Of a stretch of 64,000 nucleotides of DNA, positions 37,155 to 46,164 are shown piece by piece. The position numbers and the translations under genes were made by a program. Below the pieces are notes generated by a model. It was given only the letters and a program-made list of their open reading frames with translations, was not told the origin of the DNA and did no database searches. The first letter of the stretch is position 1. Each line of letters starts with the position of its first letter. This DNA comes from Brevundimonas sp. UBA5866 (GTDB lineage Bacteria; Pseudomonadota; Alphaproteobacteria; Caulobacterales; Caulobacteraceae): NCBI RefSeq assembly GCF_002432125.1, contig NZ_DJFS01000070.1, positions 33,099 to 97,098 on the forward strand. Reading direction: 5' to 3'.

Positions 37155-38051
37155 CTAACCGAACAGAAGGGCAGACAGGCGACGGCGCCCGTCCTTTGAA
37201 ACATCACTCATCGTGCCCGCCGCCTCGAACACCGTCAGAAGCTCTTTACGCGCGGCCTGGTCGTTCCACTCGCGGTCGGCTTCGATAATGCTCAGCAACT
37301 GATCCACCGAACCTTTGAAGTCACCCGCCGCAGCCAGGGCCTGAGCCAACTCGAAACGCGCCTGATGGTCGGTCGGATTGGCCTGGACGCGGGCTTCGAT
37401 TTCCGCCGCAGGTCCGGTCGATTTGGAGGCCAGGGCCAGTTTGGCGCGAACAGCCTGAACCGACGGGTCCTTGGAATCTGCCGGTGCCATCGCAATCGTC
37501 TGGGCCGCCTGTTCGGCATCACCGTCTGCCAGATAGACCAGAGCAAGACCGGCAATCGCCTTTTCATTGGCCGGATCCAGGGTCATCACCTGGGCAAAGG
37601 CCTGGGCGGCACCGCCGATATCGTTCAGGCCCAGAGACTCTTCGCCTTGGGACAGAAGCTGTTCGATGTCGGTGTTGGCCGCGCCCCCCCCGGTCAGACG
37701 ATCGATAAAGGCCTTGATCTGGCTTTCCGGGATCGCCCCCTGGAAACCGTCTACCGGCTGGCCGTTCACAAAGGCATAGACCGTCGGGATCGACTGGACG
37801 CGCAGCTGGCCTGCATAGGCCGGGTTCGCGTCAACATCGATCTTGACCATCTTCACCTTGCCACCAGCGGCACGCACGTTCTTTTCCAGCAGCGGTCCGA
37901 GGGTGCGGCACGGTCCACACCACGTCGCCCAGAAATCAACGATAACGGGCTGGGTCTTGGAGGCCTCGACCACGTCCTGAATAAAACTGGCGTCCGTGCC
38001 GTCCTTGATCAGGTCGGCGGGAGGAGGATTGGACGGGTCGGCGAAGGTCAT
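37155..38051 (-). CDS. Thioredoxin-TPR protein (CnoX/YbbN-like chaperedoxin)
   Basis: 298 residues. The N-terminal thioredoxin domain has the full active site VDFWATWCGPCRTLGPLLEK (WCGPC 44-48). The C-terminal half has tetratricopeptide-like helices (GGAAQAFAQVMTLDPANEKA, LAQALAAAGDFKGSVDQLLS). In E. coli the homologue protects substrates for GroEL/DnaK during bleach stress, though there the site is SxxC; the CGPC site here suggests real redox activity. The ATG at 38051 with GGGAG is chosen; the frame continues to 38096. Confidence 0.88.
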   Translation of the reverse strand: MTFADPSNPPPADLIKDGTDASFIQDVVEASKTQPVIVDFWATWCGPCRTLGPLLEKNVRAAGGKVKMVKIDVDANPAYAGQLRVQSIPTVYAFVNGQPVDGFQGAIPESQIKAFIDRLTGGGAANTDIEQLLSQGEESLGLNDIGGAAQAFAQVMTLDPANEKAIAGLALVYLADGDAEQAAQTIAMAPADSKDPSVQAVRAKLALASKSTGPAAEIEARVQANPTDHQARFELAQALAAAGDFKGSVDQLLSIIEADREWNDQAARKELLTVFEAAGTMSDVSKDGRRRLSALLFG

Positions 38052-38135
38052 GAATTTCGGCTCCCAAGCGCGAAACAGATTGAAGGGTCTGCCCATCAGA
38101 TGGTTCTGATAGTGGCCAAACTCAAGGCCAAGGTG

Positions 38136-38684
38136 TCAGACGATGCGTTCCATGCGGTCGAAATCGACCACAAATGGCGCACGTCCCAAGGCCTTGAGGA
38201 AGGACCGAAAAGCGGTCTGGTCCAATCCGGTTGTGGCCGTATTCTCCAGCGGGTGGAAGTTGACGATGTCAGCGTCCCACAAACGGGCATCCAATATGAA
38301 TGTGACGTCCTGTTGCGGGTCATTGACCAGACCCAGCGCCGTTACCGATCCCGGTCGTACCCCCAGATGACGCCAGAGCAGGGTCTCGTTGCCAAATGAC
38401 AGGCGGTCAGAACCGATGACCTTGTGTGCGCGCTTCAGGTCGATAACCGTGTCCTGCGCTGCCGAGATCAGCCACAGCCGTCCCTTCTTGTCTTTCAGAA
38501 AGAGGTTCTTGGTATGGGTGCCGGGCATACCGGCCTTCAGGTCCAAGCCTTCCTCGACGCGGAAGACCGCCGGATGTTCGTGCGTGACGCAGTCGATGCC
38601 CTGCCCGGCCAGATAGGACATCAGGGCGTGGCGATCGAACGGCGGCGTGAAATCTTCTGATAAAGCGACGGCTGCGTCTGTCAT
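38136..38684 (-). CDS. Prolyl-tRNA deacylase (YbaK/ProX type)
   Basis: 182 residues of the YbaK/INS editing fold: [40 protein letters not shown] and [20 protein letters not shown]. The family hydrolyses mischarged Ala-tRNA(Pro) or similar in trans. The [20 protein letters not shown] region is typical of PrdX/ProXp-ala-type proteins. Length is normal. It lies upstream of the thioredoxin-TPR gene on the same strand with an 84-bp gap. Confidence 0.88.
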   Translation of the reverse strand: MTDAAVALSEDFTPPFDRHALMSYLAGQGIDCVTHEHPAVFRVEEGLDLKAGMPGTHTKNLFLKDKKGRLWLISAAQDTVIDLKRAHKVIGSDRLSFGNETLLWRHLGVRPGSVTALGLVNDPQQDVTFILDARLWDADIVNFHPLENTATTGLDQTAFRSFLKALGRAPFVVDFDRMERIV

Positions 38685-38758
38685 TGCGCTTGTCTGTAAG
38701 TACCCGGCAACGTTAGGGGAGAAGGCAGAGATCTACCGATAGCCTGTGGAGCCGAGAC

Positions 38759-39499
38759 TTGGAACTGGAATGCTATCCGATGAGCGCCCGCCCGTGCGAT
38801 CTGGTGCCGGGGCGTCAGTCGCGCAATTGGATGGATGCTTTTGCGTCTCGCCACCCCTATCGGTGCCTGCCGCTGAACATGGCCAATACCACCGGATGGG
38901 AAATCCTTTGCCCGTTCGGATTTACGGCCGAGTGGAACGGTGGTCCGGCGCAGAGCGACATCACGATCAAGCCCGACCATCCTGTCGAGAACATGGAGCA
39001 TTTCGTCACCTCGCACTTCTCGCGCGGGGTTTTGACCATGCACCCCCAATATCTGTTCCGCACGCCGCCGGGCTGGGGCCTGATTGCCAAGGGGTCGCCC
39101 AATCATATGAAGGACGGCATCCAGCCTCTGGAAGGTTTGATCGAAACCGACTGGCTTCCCTTCCCCTTCACGATGAACTGGCTGTTCACGCGTCCGGGAC
39201 GTGTGAAATTCGCAAAGGGCGAGCCGTTCTGCTTCATCCTGCCGATCGAGCACCGCAAGGTCGAAACCATCGAGCCGGTGATCCGTACGCTAGATTCCAA
39301 TCCCGCCATGAAGGGTCAGTTCGAAGCGTGGAACCGCGCCCGCACGGACTTCAACCAGCGCCTGGCCAATTTCGAGCCCGATGCCGTGAAGGAGGCGTGG
39401 CAGCGCTATTACTTCAAGGGCGAAGTCCCCGAACAACTGGGCACCGCGCCCGAAACCCACGCCAACAAACGTCGCCTGAAAATGCCCCGTTTGGGATAG
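38759..39499 (+). CDS. DUF6065 family protein
   Basis: 246 residues, soluble. Recognisable stretches are PLNMANTTGWEILCPFGFTA, FSRGVLTMHPQYLFRTPPGW and LPFPFTMNWLFTRPGRVKFA, matching a family I know as DUF6065, of unknown function. The start is taken as the TTG at 38759 with GGAG 8 bases upstream; an ATG at 38780 would remove the first 7 residues. Divergent from the deacylase gene. A terminator follows at 39507. Confidence 0.75.
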   Translation: MELECYPMSARPCDLVPGRQSRNWMDAFASRHPYRCLPLNMANTTGWEILCPFGFTAEWNGGPAQSDITIKPDHPVENMEHFVTSHFSRGVLTMHPQYLFRTPPGWGLIAKGSPNHMKDGIQPLEGLIETDWLPFPFTMNWLFTRPGRVKFAKGEPFCFILPIEHRKVETIEPVIRTLDSNPAMKGQFEAWNRARTDFNQRLANFEPDAVKEAWQRYYFKGEVPEQLGTAPETHANKRRLKMPRLG

Positions 39500-39506
39500 G
39501 TCGATA

Positions 39507-39543
39507 AAAAAGCCCGCCTGGAAATCCCAGCGGGCTTTTCTTT
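39507..39543. terminator. Terminator between DUF6065 gene and cenR
   Basis: AAAAGCCCGC and GCGGGCTTTT with a short loop lie between convergent genes; T-runs on both strands make it bidirectional. Confidence 0.85.
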
Positions 39544-39558
39544 ATCGGTGTGCGCCGG

Positions 39559-40245
39559 TCAGGGCTGGAGGCGATATCCGCCCGCATCCGTCAGCAGAAG
39601 GCGGGCCTGGCCCGGTTCGGCTTCGATTTTCTGGCGCAGGCGATAGATGTGGGTTTCCAGCGTATGGGTGGTGACCCCCGCATTATAGCCCCACACCTCG
39701 GTCAACAGCTCTTCACGCGACACAGGCTTGCTGCCTGCGCGGTAGAGATATTTGAGAATATTGGTCTCTTTCTCGGTCAGGCGAACCTTCTTGCCGCTGG
39801 CGTCCACCATGATCTTGGAAGCCGGACGGAACTCGTAAGGACCGATCTGGAAGACCGCATCCTCGGACTGTTCGTGGCTTCGCAGATGGGCGCGGATACG
39901 GGCCAGAAGGACAGCAAACCGGAAAGGTTTGGTCACATAGTCATTGGCACCGGAATCCAGTCCGAGAATGGCGTCGGAATCCGACGACTGGCCCGTCAGC
40001 ATAATGACCGGCGTCAAGACGCCCGCCTTGCGGATCAGCCGGCAAGCCTCGCGGCCATCCATGTCCGGAAGGTCAACATCCAGCAGGATCAAATCAGCGC
40101 GCGCTTCGCGGGCCTGTTTGACTCCGTCAGTCGCATTAGCGACCTGAACCGGGCGGAACTCTTCATGAAGCGCGAGCTGCTCTGCGAGGGCTTCGCGCAG
40201 ATCGTCGTCGTCATCGATGATCAGGATCGTCTTGGGCGTCGGCAT
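39559..40245 (-). CDS. cenR: OmpR-type response regulator, CenR-like
   Basis: 228 residues. The receiver domain has the acidic pocket ILIIDDDDDLREAL, the phosphoacceptor Asp56 in LILLDVDLPDMDG and the conserved Lys in NDYVTKPFRF. The C-terminal winged helix reads LTEKETNILKYLYRAGSKPV and THTLETHIYRLRQKIE. The sequence closely resembles Caulobacter CenR as I remember it, an essential regulator of envelope integrity paired with the kinase CenK. No kinase gene is adjacent, as in Caulobacter. The ATG at 40245 is chosen; 14 upstream in-frame residues are not family-like. Confidence 0.82.
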   Translation of the reverse strand: MPTPKTILIIDDDDDLREALAEQLALHEEFRPVQVANATDGVKQAREARADLILLDVDLPDMDGREACRLIRKAGVLTPVIMLTGQSSDSDAILGLDSGANDYVTKPFRFAVLLARIRAHLRSHEQSEDAVFQIGPYEFRPASKIMVDASGKKVRLTEKETNILKYLYRAGSKPVSREELLTEVWGYNAGVTTHTLETHIYRLRQKIEAEPGQARLLLTDAGGYRLQP

Positions 40246-40307
40246 ATTTAGACAATGGCGACCCAAAGGGCGTAAGCCAAGAGGCACACCGCGCTATTCG
40301 GCCATAA

Positions 40308-41006
40308 TCAGTCCGATTTCGCCGGTTTTCTGGCTCCGAACAGTGCCGATCCGACTCTGACATGGGTTGCACCCTGACGAATGGCCTCTTCGTAGTCGCC
40401 GCTCATACCCATTGAGATCACAGCCAAGCTATTGCGGTCGGCTATACTTTTCAAAAGCGCAAAGTGCGGGCCCGGATCTTGATCAAAGGGCGGAATACAC
40501 ATCACCCCCTCGACCTTCAGACCATAGGTGTCACGCGCCAATGCAATAAGCGCGTCGGCACCATCAGGCAGCACACCGGCTTTCTGGGGCTCCGCACCGG
40601 TATTGACCTGCACCAGAACGCGCACCTCGCGACCGTGTTTTTCAGCTGCCACCGACAGTGCCCGCGCCAACTTTTCACGGTCCAGCGTTTCGATCACATC
40701 GAACAGGCGGACGGCATCCTCGACCTTGTTGGTCTGGAGCGGGCCGATAAGGCGCAGTTCCAATCCATCGCGTCGATGCGCCCAATGACTATAGGCCTCC
40801 TGGACGCGGTTCTCGCCAAACACAACCTGCCCCGCAGCCAGCGCCCCCGCCAGAGCCTCTTCGGTCTGGGTCTTGCTGACCGCTGTCAGGGTCACCGATG
40901 CCGGATCGCGACCCACGGCCTCGCAGACCTGACGGATATGCTGGCGGACCTGATCGAAATTCCCGACAATGGTCGTTGCGACAGCAGCAGGATCAATGGC
41001 GCTCAT
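40308..41006 (-). CDS. yggS: Pyridoxal-phosphate homeostasis protein (YggS/PLPBP)
   Basis: 232 residues. A single TIM-barrel PLP-binding protein without known enzymatic activity that keeps PLP pools balanced. Motifs: LTAVSKTQTEEALAGALAAG (PLP lysine in AVSKTQ), VFGENRVQEAYSHW, LRLIGPLQTNKVEDAV, VNTGAEPQKAGV and SMGMSGDYEEAIRQGATHVR. The ATG at 41006 has GGAGAG upstream. Its start overlaps that of the divergent thiE-like gene. Confidence 0.93.
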   Translation of the reverse strand: MSAIDPAAVATTIVGNFDQVRQHIRQVCEAVGRDPASVTLTAVSKTQTEEALAGALAAGQVVFGENRVQEAYSHWAHRRDGLELRLIGPLQTNKVEDAVRLFDVIETLDREKLARALSVAAEKHGREVRVLVQVNTGAEPQKAGVLPDGADALIALARDTYGLKVEGVMCIPPFDQDPGPHFALLKSIADRNSLAVISMGMSGDYEEAIRQGATHVRVGSALFGARKPAKSD

Positions 41007-41646
41007 GACTCTCTCCAAGGATGCAGACATCCTGTGGCAAACCGCATTGGAACTAGCGCGTCGCAGTGCCGAAGTCAGCCCGCGCGCGCGCAAACTGCCG
41101 CCTCTGCTGTTCTTTACCGATCCCGAACGTACGCCGGCGCCGTGGCGGATCGTTCCGCACCTGCCCGCGGGGGCCGGCGTCGTCTATCGGGCCTTTTCCC
41201 GTCCGGACGCCCGCGAGGGCGGACTGCGCCTCAGGGCCGAATGCGATCTGGCCGATGTTCTGCTGCTGGTCGGCAAGGATGAAGGGCTTGCCCGCGACAT
41301 CGCCGCCGACGGCGTACACCTGCCTGAAATCGATCTGTCCCGCGCTGAGGCCATCCGCATGGCCAACCCGTCATGGATCATCACCGGTGCCTTACACCGG
41401 CACTTGGGGGACCGAACATTGAGAGGACTGGATGCCGCCGTCGTCTCGCCTGTGTTTCCGGCGGGCGGTGCTTCCGCAAGCAAGCCCGACCTGGGATTGT
41501 GGAAGGCCAACGAAGTGATCGAAAGCCTGCCCTGCCCCGCCTATGCGCTGGGTGGCATCAGTTCCGCAAACGCCGGGTGGCTTCTGGACACCAAGGCATG
41601 CGGCATCGCCGGCGTGGACGCTATCCAGAAAGCCTTTGGCGGCTGA
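40996..41646 (+). CDS. Thiamine-phosphate synthase-like (ThiE/TenI superfamily) protein
   Basis: 216 residues, TIM-barrel type: LPPLLFFTDPERTPAPWRIV, then ADVLLLVGKDEGLARDIAAD, DGVHLPEIDLSRAEAIRMAN and AAVVSPVFPAGGASASKPDL. AYALGGISSANAGWLLDTKA corresponds to the phosphate-binding end. Sequences of this type are annotated as thiamine phosphate synthases in this group, but the classic ThiE residues are weak, so a TenI-like role is possible. The start may be 40996 (AGGA upstream) or 41005. Both overlap the divergent yggS start. Confidence 0.75.
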   Translation: MALMTLSKDADILWQTALELARRSAEVSPRARKLPPLLFFTDPERTPAPWRIVPHLPAGAGVVYRAFSRPDAREGGLRLRAECDLADVLLLVGKDEGLARDIAADGVHLPEIDLSRAEAIRMANPSWIITGALHRHLGDRTLRGLDAAVVSPVFPAGGASASKPDLGLWKANEVIESLPCPAYALGGISSANAGWLLDTKACGIAGVDAIQKAFGG

Positions 41647-42063
41647 TCAGAATTTGAAAATGGTTTCCAGACGGACGCGCGGCTGGCTGCGGCGGTCGCT
41701 GTCTTCAACGCGGGCCGGATCGGCATCGCGGGTGGCCAGATTCGCAGCGGCCCCCACACGCAGGCGCGGGTTCAGGCGATAGAAGGCGCCGGCTTCCACG
41801 TCACCCCAATCGGTACCACGGCCTACCGGCTGGTTCAGATTGAGGTTCAGGCCCCAGCGGCCGTTCTCGTTCCAACGCAGGCCGCGACGCGACTGCTGGA
41901 GGTTCGAACGTTCGGCACTGGAAGGGGCAGCGGTTGCCGCCTGGGACAGGCCGACCTGCGATCCGCGTGCCTGGGCAAGCGCATCGGTAGACACGCTGGC
42001 CAGTGCCAGTGCGCCTACAATCGCCAGACCTGCTACGCCGATGCGCATCAAACCCAAATCCAT
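41647..42063 (-). CDS. ntrZ: NtrZ family periplasmic regulatory protein
   Basis: 138 residues with a signal peptide (GVAGLAIVGALALASVSTDA, ending ALAQA). The mature part GLRWNENGRWGLNLNLNQPV, GDVEAGAFYRLNPRLRVGAA and QPRVRLETIFKF matches NtrZ of Caulobacter, a periplasmic protein that restrains the kinase NtrY in nitrogen signalling. The closing PRVRLETIFKF resembles the end of outer-membrane beta proteins. The start is taken at 42063; 42048 is also possible. Convergent with the thiE-like gene with no gap. Confidence 0.78.
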   Translation of the reverse strand: MDLGLMRIGVAGLAIVGALALASVSTDALAQARGSQVGLSQAATAAPSSAERSNLQQSRRGLRWNENGRWGLNLNLNQPVGRGTDWGDVEAGAFYRLNPRLRVGAAANLATRDADPARVEDSDRRSQPRVRLETIFKF

Positions 42064-42438
42064 CCAACGCCCGCCATTTGGAGGGCCATCAATCTGTCCA
42101 CAGGGGACTGATCCTGCGATTAGACACCGCTGGTTCGCGTGGTCAACGGCTGCGAACCCATGCCGTTGCACTTGGCGCGTTCCAAATGCGACTCCGTCGA
42201 GACCTGTGTCTCTCGCGTCACGAATTTACACCGCCGCCCATAAGGCAAAGCTTGGTCGGCCCGTCACAAGCCGCCGTTCCACCCGCTATTGAGATATATA
42301 ATCATCCACAGCATCCCTACGCTTGTCATATCCCCTTTTCAGCGTGTTATAGAGCGACATTCCGGTGTCTGGTGATCCAGCGATTTGGCTGAGAACTCTG
42401 TACGCCTTTTACGTCGAGACCTTTTTGGAGATCTTGGA
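42064..42438. other. Intergenic region between divergent ntrZ and DUF3576 gene
   Basis: No gene is supported. A possible promoter for the DUF3576 gene is TTGTCA (42323-42328) with TTATAG (42347-42352), 18 bases apart. TCATCCACA at 42302-42310 differs from the DnaA box TTATCCACA at one base. GACTC at about 42191 is a CcrM-type site. Confidence 0.4.
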
Positions 42439-42888
42439 ATGGCTCTAGTTCGTGGCGCTGCTATCGCCCTGGTCGCTACTGGCCTGCTCGTAAGCGGCTG
42501 CTCCAGCCTGCCGTTCGTCGGTAAGAAGACCGAAAAGGTGGCTTCGATGGAAGACCGCCTCGGTATCGGCGTGAACGCCTATCTGTGGCGCGCGACCCTT
42601 GATACCCTGTCTTTCATGCCTCTGGCTTCGGCTGACCCTTGGGGCGGTGTCGTCAACTATGACTGGTACACCAATCCGCAGGCCCCGAACGAGCGCTTCA
42701 AGGCGACCGTATTCATTCTGGACCGCCGTCTGCGCGCCGATGCGCTGAACGTTGCTGTCACCAAGGAAGTACAGGACGCTGCCGGTCAGTGGGTTTCGGC
42801 CCCTGTCGCGGCCCAGACCGAAACCGATCTCGAGAACGCGATCCTGACCAAGGCCCGCCAACTCAACCTCGCCAACGCAGCCCGTTAA
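42439..42888 (+). CDS. DUF3576 family lipoprotein
   Basis: 149 residues. The lipobox LLVSGC follows a short hydrophobic signal, so Cys21 should be lipidated. The body has MEDRLGIGVNAYLWRATLDT, LSFMPLASADPWGGVVNYDW and TDLENAILTKARQLNLA, as in the DUF3576 family. Function unknown; envelope-localised. GGAG precedes the ATG at 42439. It lies just upstream of leuS and lptE; lptE also encodes an outer-membrane lipoprotein. Confidence 0.88.
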   Translation: MALVRGAAIALVATGLLVSGCSSLPFVGKKTEKVASMEDRLGIGVNAYLWRATLDTLSFMPLASADPWGGVVNYDWYTNPQAPNERFKATVFILDRRLRADALNVAVTKEVQDAAGQWVSAPVAAQTETDLENAILTKARQLNLANAAR

Positions 42889-42976
42889 GGGCTGCGCTAC
42901 CTTTCTTTCTACGTTTAACCGCTAGACCTCAGGCCCGCCTCACGCTTCCCGCCTGAGGCGACGCTTAGGATTAGCC

Positions 42977-45652
42977 GTGGTCCGCTACGAGCCCAAAGTA
43001 ACCGAACCCCGCCAACAGGCCCGCTGGGCCGAGGCCGACGTATTCTCCGTGTCCAACGAGGACACCGGTCGTCCGAAATACTACGTCCTGGAGATGTTCC
43101 CCTATCCGTCGGGCAACATCCACATGGGCCACGCCCGCAACTATGTGATGGGCGACGTCATCGCCCGCTGGAAGCGCGCGCAGGGGTTCGACGTACTTCA
43201 CCCGATGGGCTGGGATGCCTTTGGTATGCCCGCGGAAAACGCCGCCATGGAGCGCGGCGTGCATCCGGGCGACTGGACCTATTCCAACATCGACAACATG
43301 CGCTCGCAGCTGAAACTGCTGGGCCTGTCGCTGGACTGGTCGCGTGAGTTCGCCACCTGCGATCCGGAATATTATGGCCAGCAGCAGGCGTGGTTTCTGG
43401 AGCTGATGAAGCGCGGCCTCGTCTACCGCAAGGAAGGCACGGTCAACTGGGATCCGGTCGACAATACCGTTCTGGCCAACGAGCAAGTCATCGACGGCCG
43501 TGGCTGGCGTTCGGGCGCTCTGGTCGAAAAGCGCAAGCTAACTCAATGGTTCATCCGCATCACCGACTATGCCGATGACCTGATCGACGGCCTGAAGGAA
43601 CTGGAAGGCCGCTGGCCGGACAAGGTCCGCCTGATGCAGGAAAACTGGATCGGCCGCTCCAAGGGCCTGCAGATGAAGTGGGCCTTTGCGGGTACCGCTC
43701 CGGCGGGCTTCGAGGACGGCGTAGAGCTCTACACCACCCGTCCGGACACTATTTTTGGTGCCTCTTTTTTGGGCTTAGCCCCAGATCACGCGATTTCCAA
43801 CATGCTGGCCGAAGCCGACCCGGAGGTCGCCAAATTCGTGGCCGAATGCCGCAAGGGCGGCGCCTCACAGGCCGAGATTGAACAAGCCGAGAAGATCGGA
43901 CGGGACACTGGCCTGAAGGCCATCAATCCGTTCACAGGAGAAGAGGTACCTGTCTGGATCGCCAACTTTGTTCGATCCGATTATGGTACAGGTGCTGTCT
44001 TCGCCTGCCCTGCTCACGATGAGCGAGACTTTGAATTTGCTCAGAAATACGATCTTCCTATTATCCCTCAGCTTTACCCTGCCGGAACTACATACCTTCA
44101 GGAAGAAAATATAGTTATAGAGGGCCCATTCGAATACGAAGAAGCATCTCTTTATCTTGACTTCAAAAAAGAGCCTTTTACCTATAAAGGTAATGAGCCT
44201 TGCGAATACTTGGATCCTCGCGCATTTAAAATTTTGAATTCGACCAACTTTGATTATCCAATCAAGATTGATGATGCCATCAAAATATTTATTTCGTATG
44301 CTGAAGATCATGGCATAGGTAAAGCTACTATAAACTATCGCCTGCGCGACTGGGGCGTCAGCCGTCAGCGCTATTGGGGCTGCCCGATTCCGGTCATCCA
44401 CTGCGAGGACTGCGGCGTCGTTCCGGTGCCGGCCGACCAACTTCCTGTCGAACTGCCCAAGGACGTCACCTTTGATGTGCCGGGCAACCCGCTGGACCGC
44501 CACCCGACGTGGAAGCACGTCAACTGCCCGACCTGCTCCAAGCCTGCCCGCCGTGAGACGGACACGCTGGACACCTTCGTGGACTCCAGCTGGTATTTCG
44601 CCCGCTTTACCGATCCGAAGGCCTCGACCCCGATCAACAAGGCCGCCGCTTCGCGCTGGCTTCCAGTGGATCAGTACATCGGCGGCATCGAACACGCCGT
44701 GCTTCACCTGCTCTATGCCCGTTTCATCACCCGCGCCCTGTCGGACGCCGGTCTGATGGATGTGAAGGAGCCGTTCGCGGGTCTGTTCACCCAGGGCATG
44801 GTGGTCCACGAGACCTATTTCGACGGCCACGAGCCGAGCGGTAAGCCCAAATGGGTCGAGCCCACCGACGTCCAGATTGAACACGTTGACGGCAAGCGCA
44901 TCGCCCGCCGTCTCTCGACGGGTGCTGAAATCAGCATCGGCGAAGTCGAGAAGATGTCGAAGTCGAAGAAGAATGTCGTCGCCCCCGTCGACATCATCGA
45001 GACCTATGGCGTCGATGCGGGCCGTCTGTTTGTCCTGTCGGACAGCCCGCCAGAACGTGACGTGCAGTGGTCGACCGGCGGTGTCGAGGGGGCCTCGCGC
45101 TTCGTCCAGCGAGTCTGGAACGAGTTTGACGCCTATGACGCCTCGGCTCCAGCCAACGCCGACGTGGACGCCAGCCTGATCCGCGAAACGCACAAGGCCA
45201 TCAAGGCCGTCAGCGAAGGCATTGAAAGCTTCCGCTTCAACTCGGCCATCGCCAAGCTGTACGCCTTCCTTGGTGTGCTGAAGGACCACGCCAAGGCTGG
45301 TGGCGAAGCCCGCAAGCTTGCCCTGTCGGCTCTGGCCCGTCTGGTGGCGCCGTTCACCCCGCACCTGGCCGAAGAAGGCTGGACGCGTCTGGGTATGGAC
45401 GGCATGGTTCTGGAAGCCGAATGGCCGGTCTATGACGCCAAGCTGGCGGCTGACGACCAGGTGACCATGCCGGTCCAGATCGGCGGCAAGCGTCGCGGCG
45501 AAGTTCAAATGCCGCGCGGTGCCGACCAAGCCGATGTCGAGGCCGCAGCCCTCGCCAATCCGACGGTTAAGGCCTACCTTGAGGCCAACAACCTGACGGT
45601 CCGCAAGGTGATTGTGGTGCCGGATCGCATTGTGAACCTGGTGGCCAACTGA
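42977..45652 (+). CDS. leuS: Leucyl-tRNA synthetase (mosaic gene)
   Basis: 891 residues. Class I motifs: [14 protein letters not shown] (HMGH at 49-52) and [10 protein letters not shown] (from 659). The CP1 editing domain includes [19 protein letters not shown] (HDERD 347-351). All catalytic motifs are present, so it looks functional. The oddity is composition: 44101-44340 is about 35% G+C against 68% for the next 60 bases. The encoded stretch (residues ~355-454) is about 30 residues longer than the matching part of E. coli LeuRS. lptE overlaps the stop by 1 base. Confidence 0.96.
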   Translation: MVRYEPKVTEPRQQARWAEADVFSVSNEDTGRPKYYVLEMFPYPSGNIHMGHARNYVMGDVIARWKRAQGFDVLHPMGWDAFGMPAENAAMERGVHPGDWTYSNIDNMRSQLKLLGLSLDWSREFATCDPEYYGQQQAWFLELMKRGLVYRKEGTVNWDPVDNTVLANEQVIDGRGWRSGALVEKRKLTQWFIRITDYADDLIDGLKELEGRWPDKVRLMQENWIGRSKGLQMKWAFAGTAPAGFEDGVELYTTRPDTIFGASFLGLAPDHAISNMLAEADPEVAKFVAECRKGGASQAEIEQAEKIGRDTGLKAINPFTGEEVPVWIANFVRSDYGTGAVFACPAHDERDFEFAQKYDLPIIPQLYPAGTTYLQEENIVIEGPFEYEEASLYLDFKKEPFTYKGNEPCEYLDPRAFKILNSTNFDYPIKIDDAIKIFISYAEDHGIGKATINYRLRDWGVSRQRYWGCPIPVIHCEDCGVVPVPADQLPVELPKDVTFDVPGNPLDRHPTWKHVNCPTCSKPARRETDTLDTFVDSSWYFARFTDPKASTPINKAAASRWLPVDQYIGGIEHAVLHLLYARFITRALSDAGLMDVKEPFAGLFTQGMVVHETYFDGHEPSGKPKWVEPTDVQIEHVDGKRIARRLSTGAEISIGEVEKMSKSKKNVVAPVDIIETYGVDAGRLFVLSDSPPERDVQWSTGGVEGASRFVQRVWNEFDAYDASAPANADVDASLIRETHKAIKAVSEGIESFRFNSAIAKLYAFLGVLKDHAKAGGEARKLALSALARLVAPFTPHLAEEGWTRLGMDGMVLEAEWPVYDAKLAADDQVTMPVQIGGKRRGEVQMPRGADQADVEAAALANPTVKAYLEANNLTVRKVIVVPDRIVNLVAN

Positions 45653-46146
45653 TGAAACGCATCCTTCCCCTGTCTGCGCTTGCTGCTGCGGCTGTACTGG
45701 TCTCTGCGTGCGGGTTTACCCCGTTGTATGGCCAGATGGGGGAAGGTGCCGTCGGTACAAGCCTGTCGCGTGTGGCCTTTAAAACGCCGGATGATCGACT
45801 GGGTTATCGCCTGCGCGAGCAGTTGGAGGATGCGTTCGGGCGCAATGCCTCCCTGCCCCCGCAGTACCGTCTGGAAACCGAGGTGGAGCAGTCGCGTCTG
45901 CCGCTGGGTCGCCGGATCGATGACACCGCCACGCGTTATCAGCTGACGCTGAAAGCCAAATGGACACTCATTCCTTTGGCCGGTGGGGAGCCGATCCAGG
46001 GCCAGCGCACGACCACGACGACCTATGCCTCTGCCGATCAGCCCTATGCCGCCATTGCAGCCCAGCAGGACGGTGAAGACCGCGCAGCCGCCGATATGGC
46101 GCGTCTGCTGCGTATGGATTTGATGCGTGTTCTGGGTCGCAGGTGA
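45652..46146 (+). CDS. lptE: LPS-assembly lipoprotein LptE
   Basis: 164 residues. The lipobox VLVSACGFTPLYG includes the GF(T/R)PLYG start typical of LptE. It plugs the LptD barrel at the outer membrane for lipopolysaccharide insertion. The start codon overlaps the leuS stop (TGATG). holA follows after 18 bp. The leuS-lptE-holA order is widely conserved. Length is normal for the family. Confidence 0.92.
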   Translation: MKRILPLSALAAAAVLVSACGFTPLYGQMGEGAVGTSLSRVAFKTPDDRLGYRLREQLEDAFGRNASLPPQYRLETEVEQSRLPLGRRIDDTATRYQLTLKAKWTLIPLAGGEPIQGQRTTTTTYASADQPYAAIAAQQDGEDRAAADMARLLRMDLMRVLGRR

Positions 46147-46164
46147 TCGCACGGGGATTTCCGC

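Noticed and set aside
43865..45529. 554-codon open frame on the minus strand
   Set aside because: Antisense to leuS; crosses the low-GC patch without any protein-like pattern.
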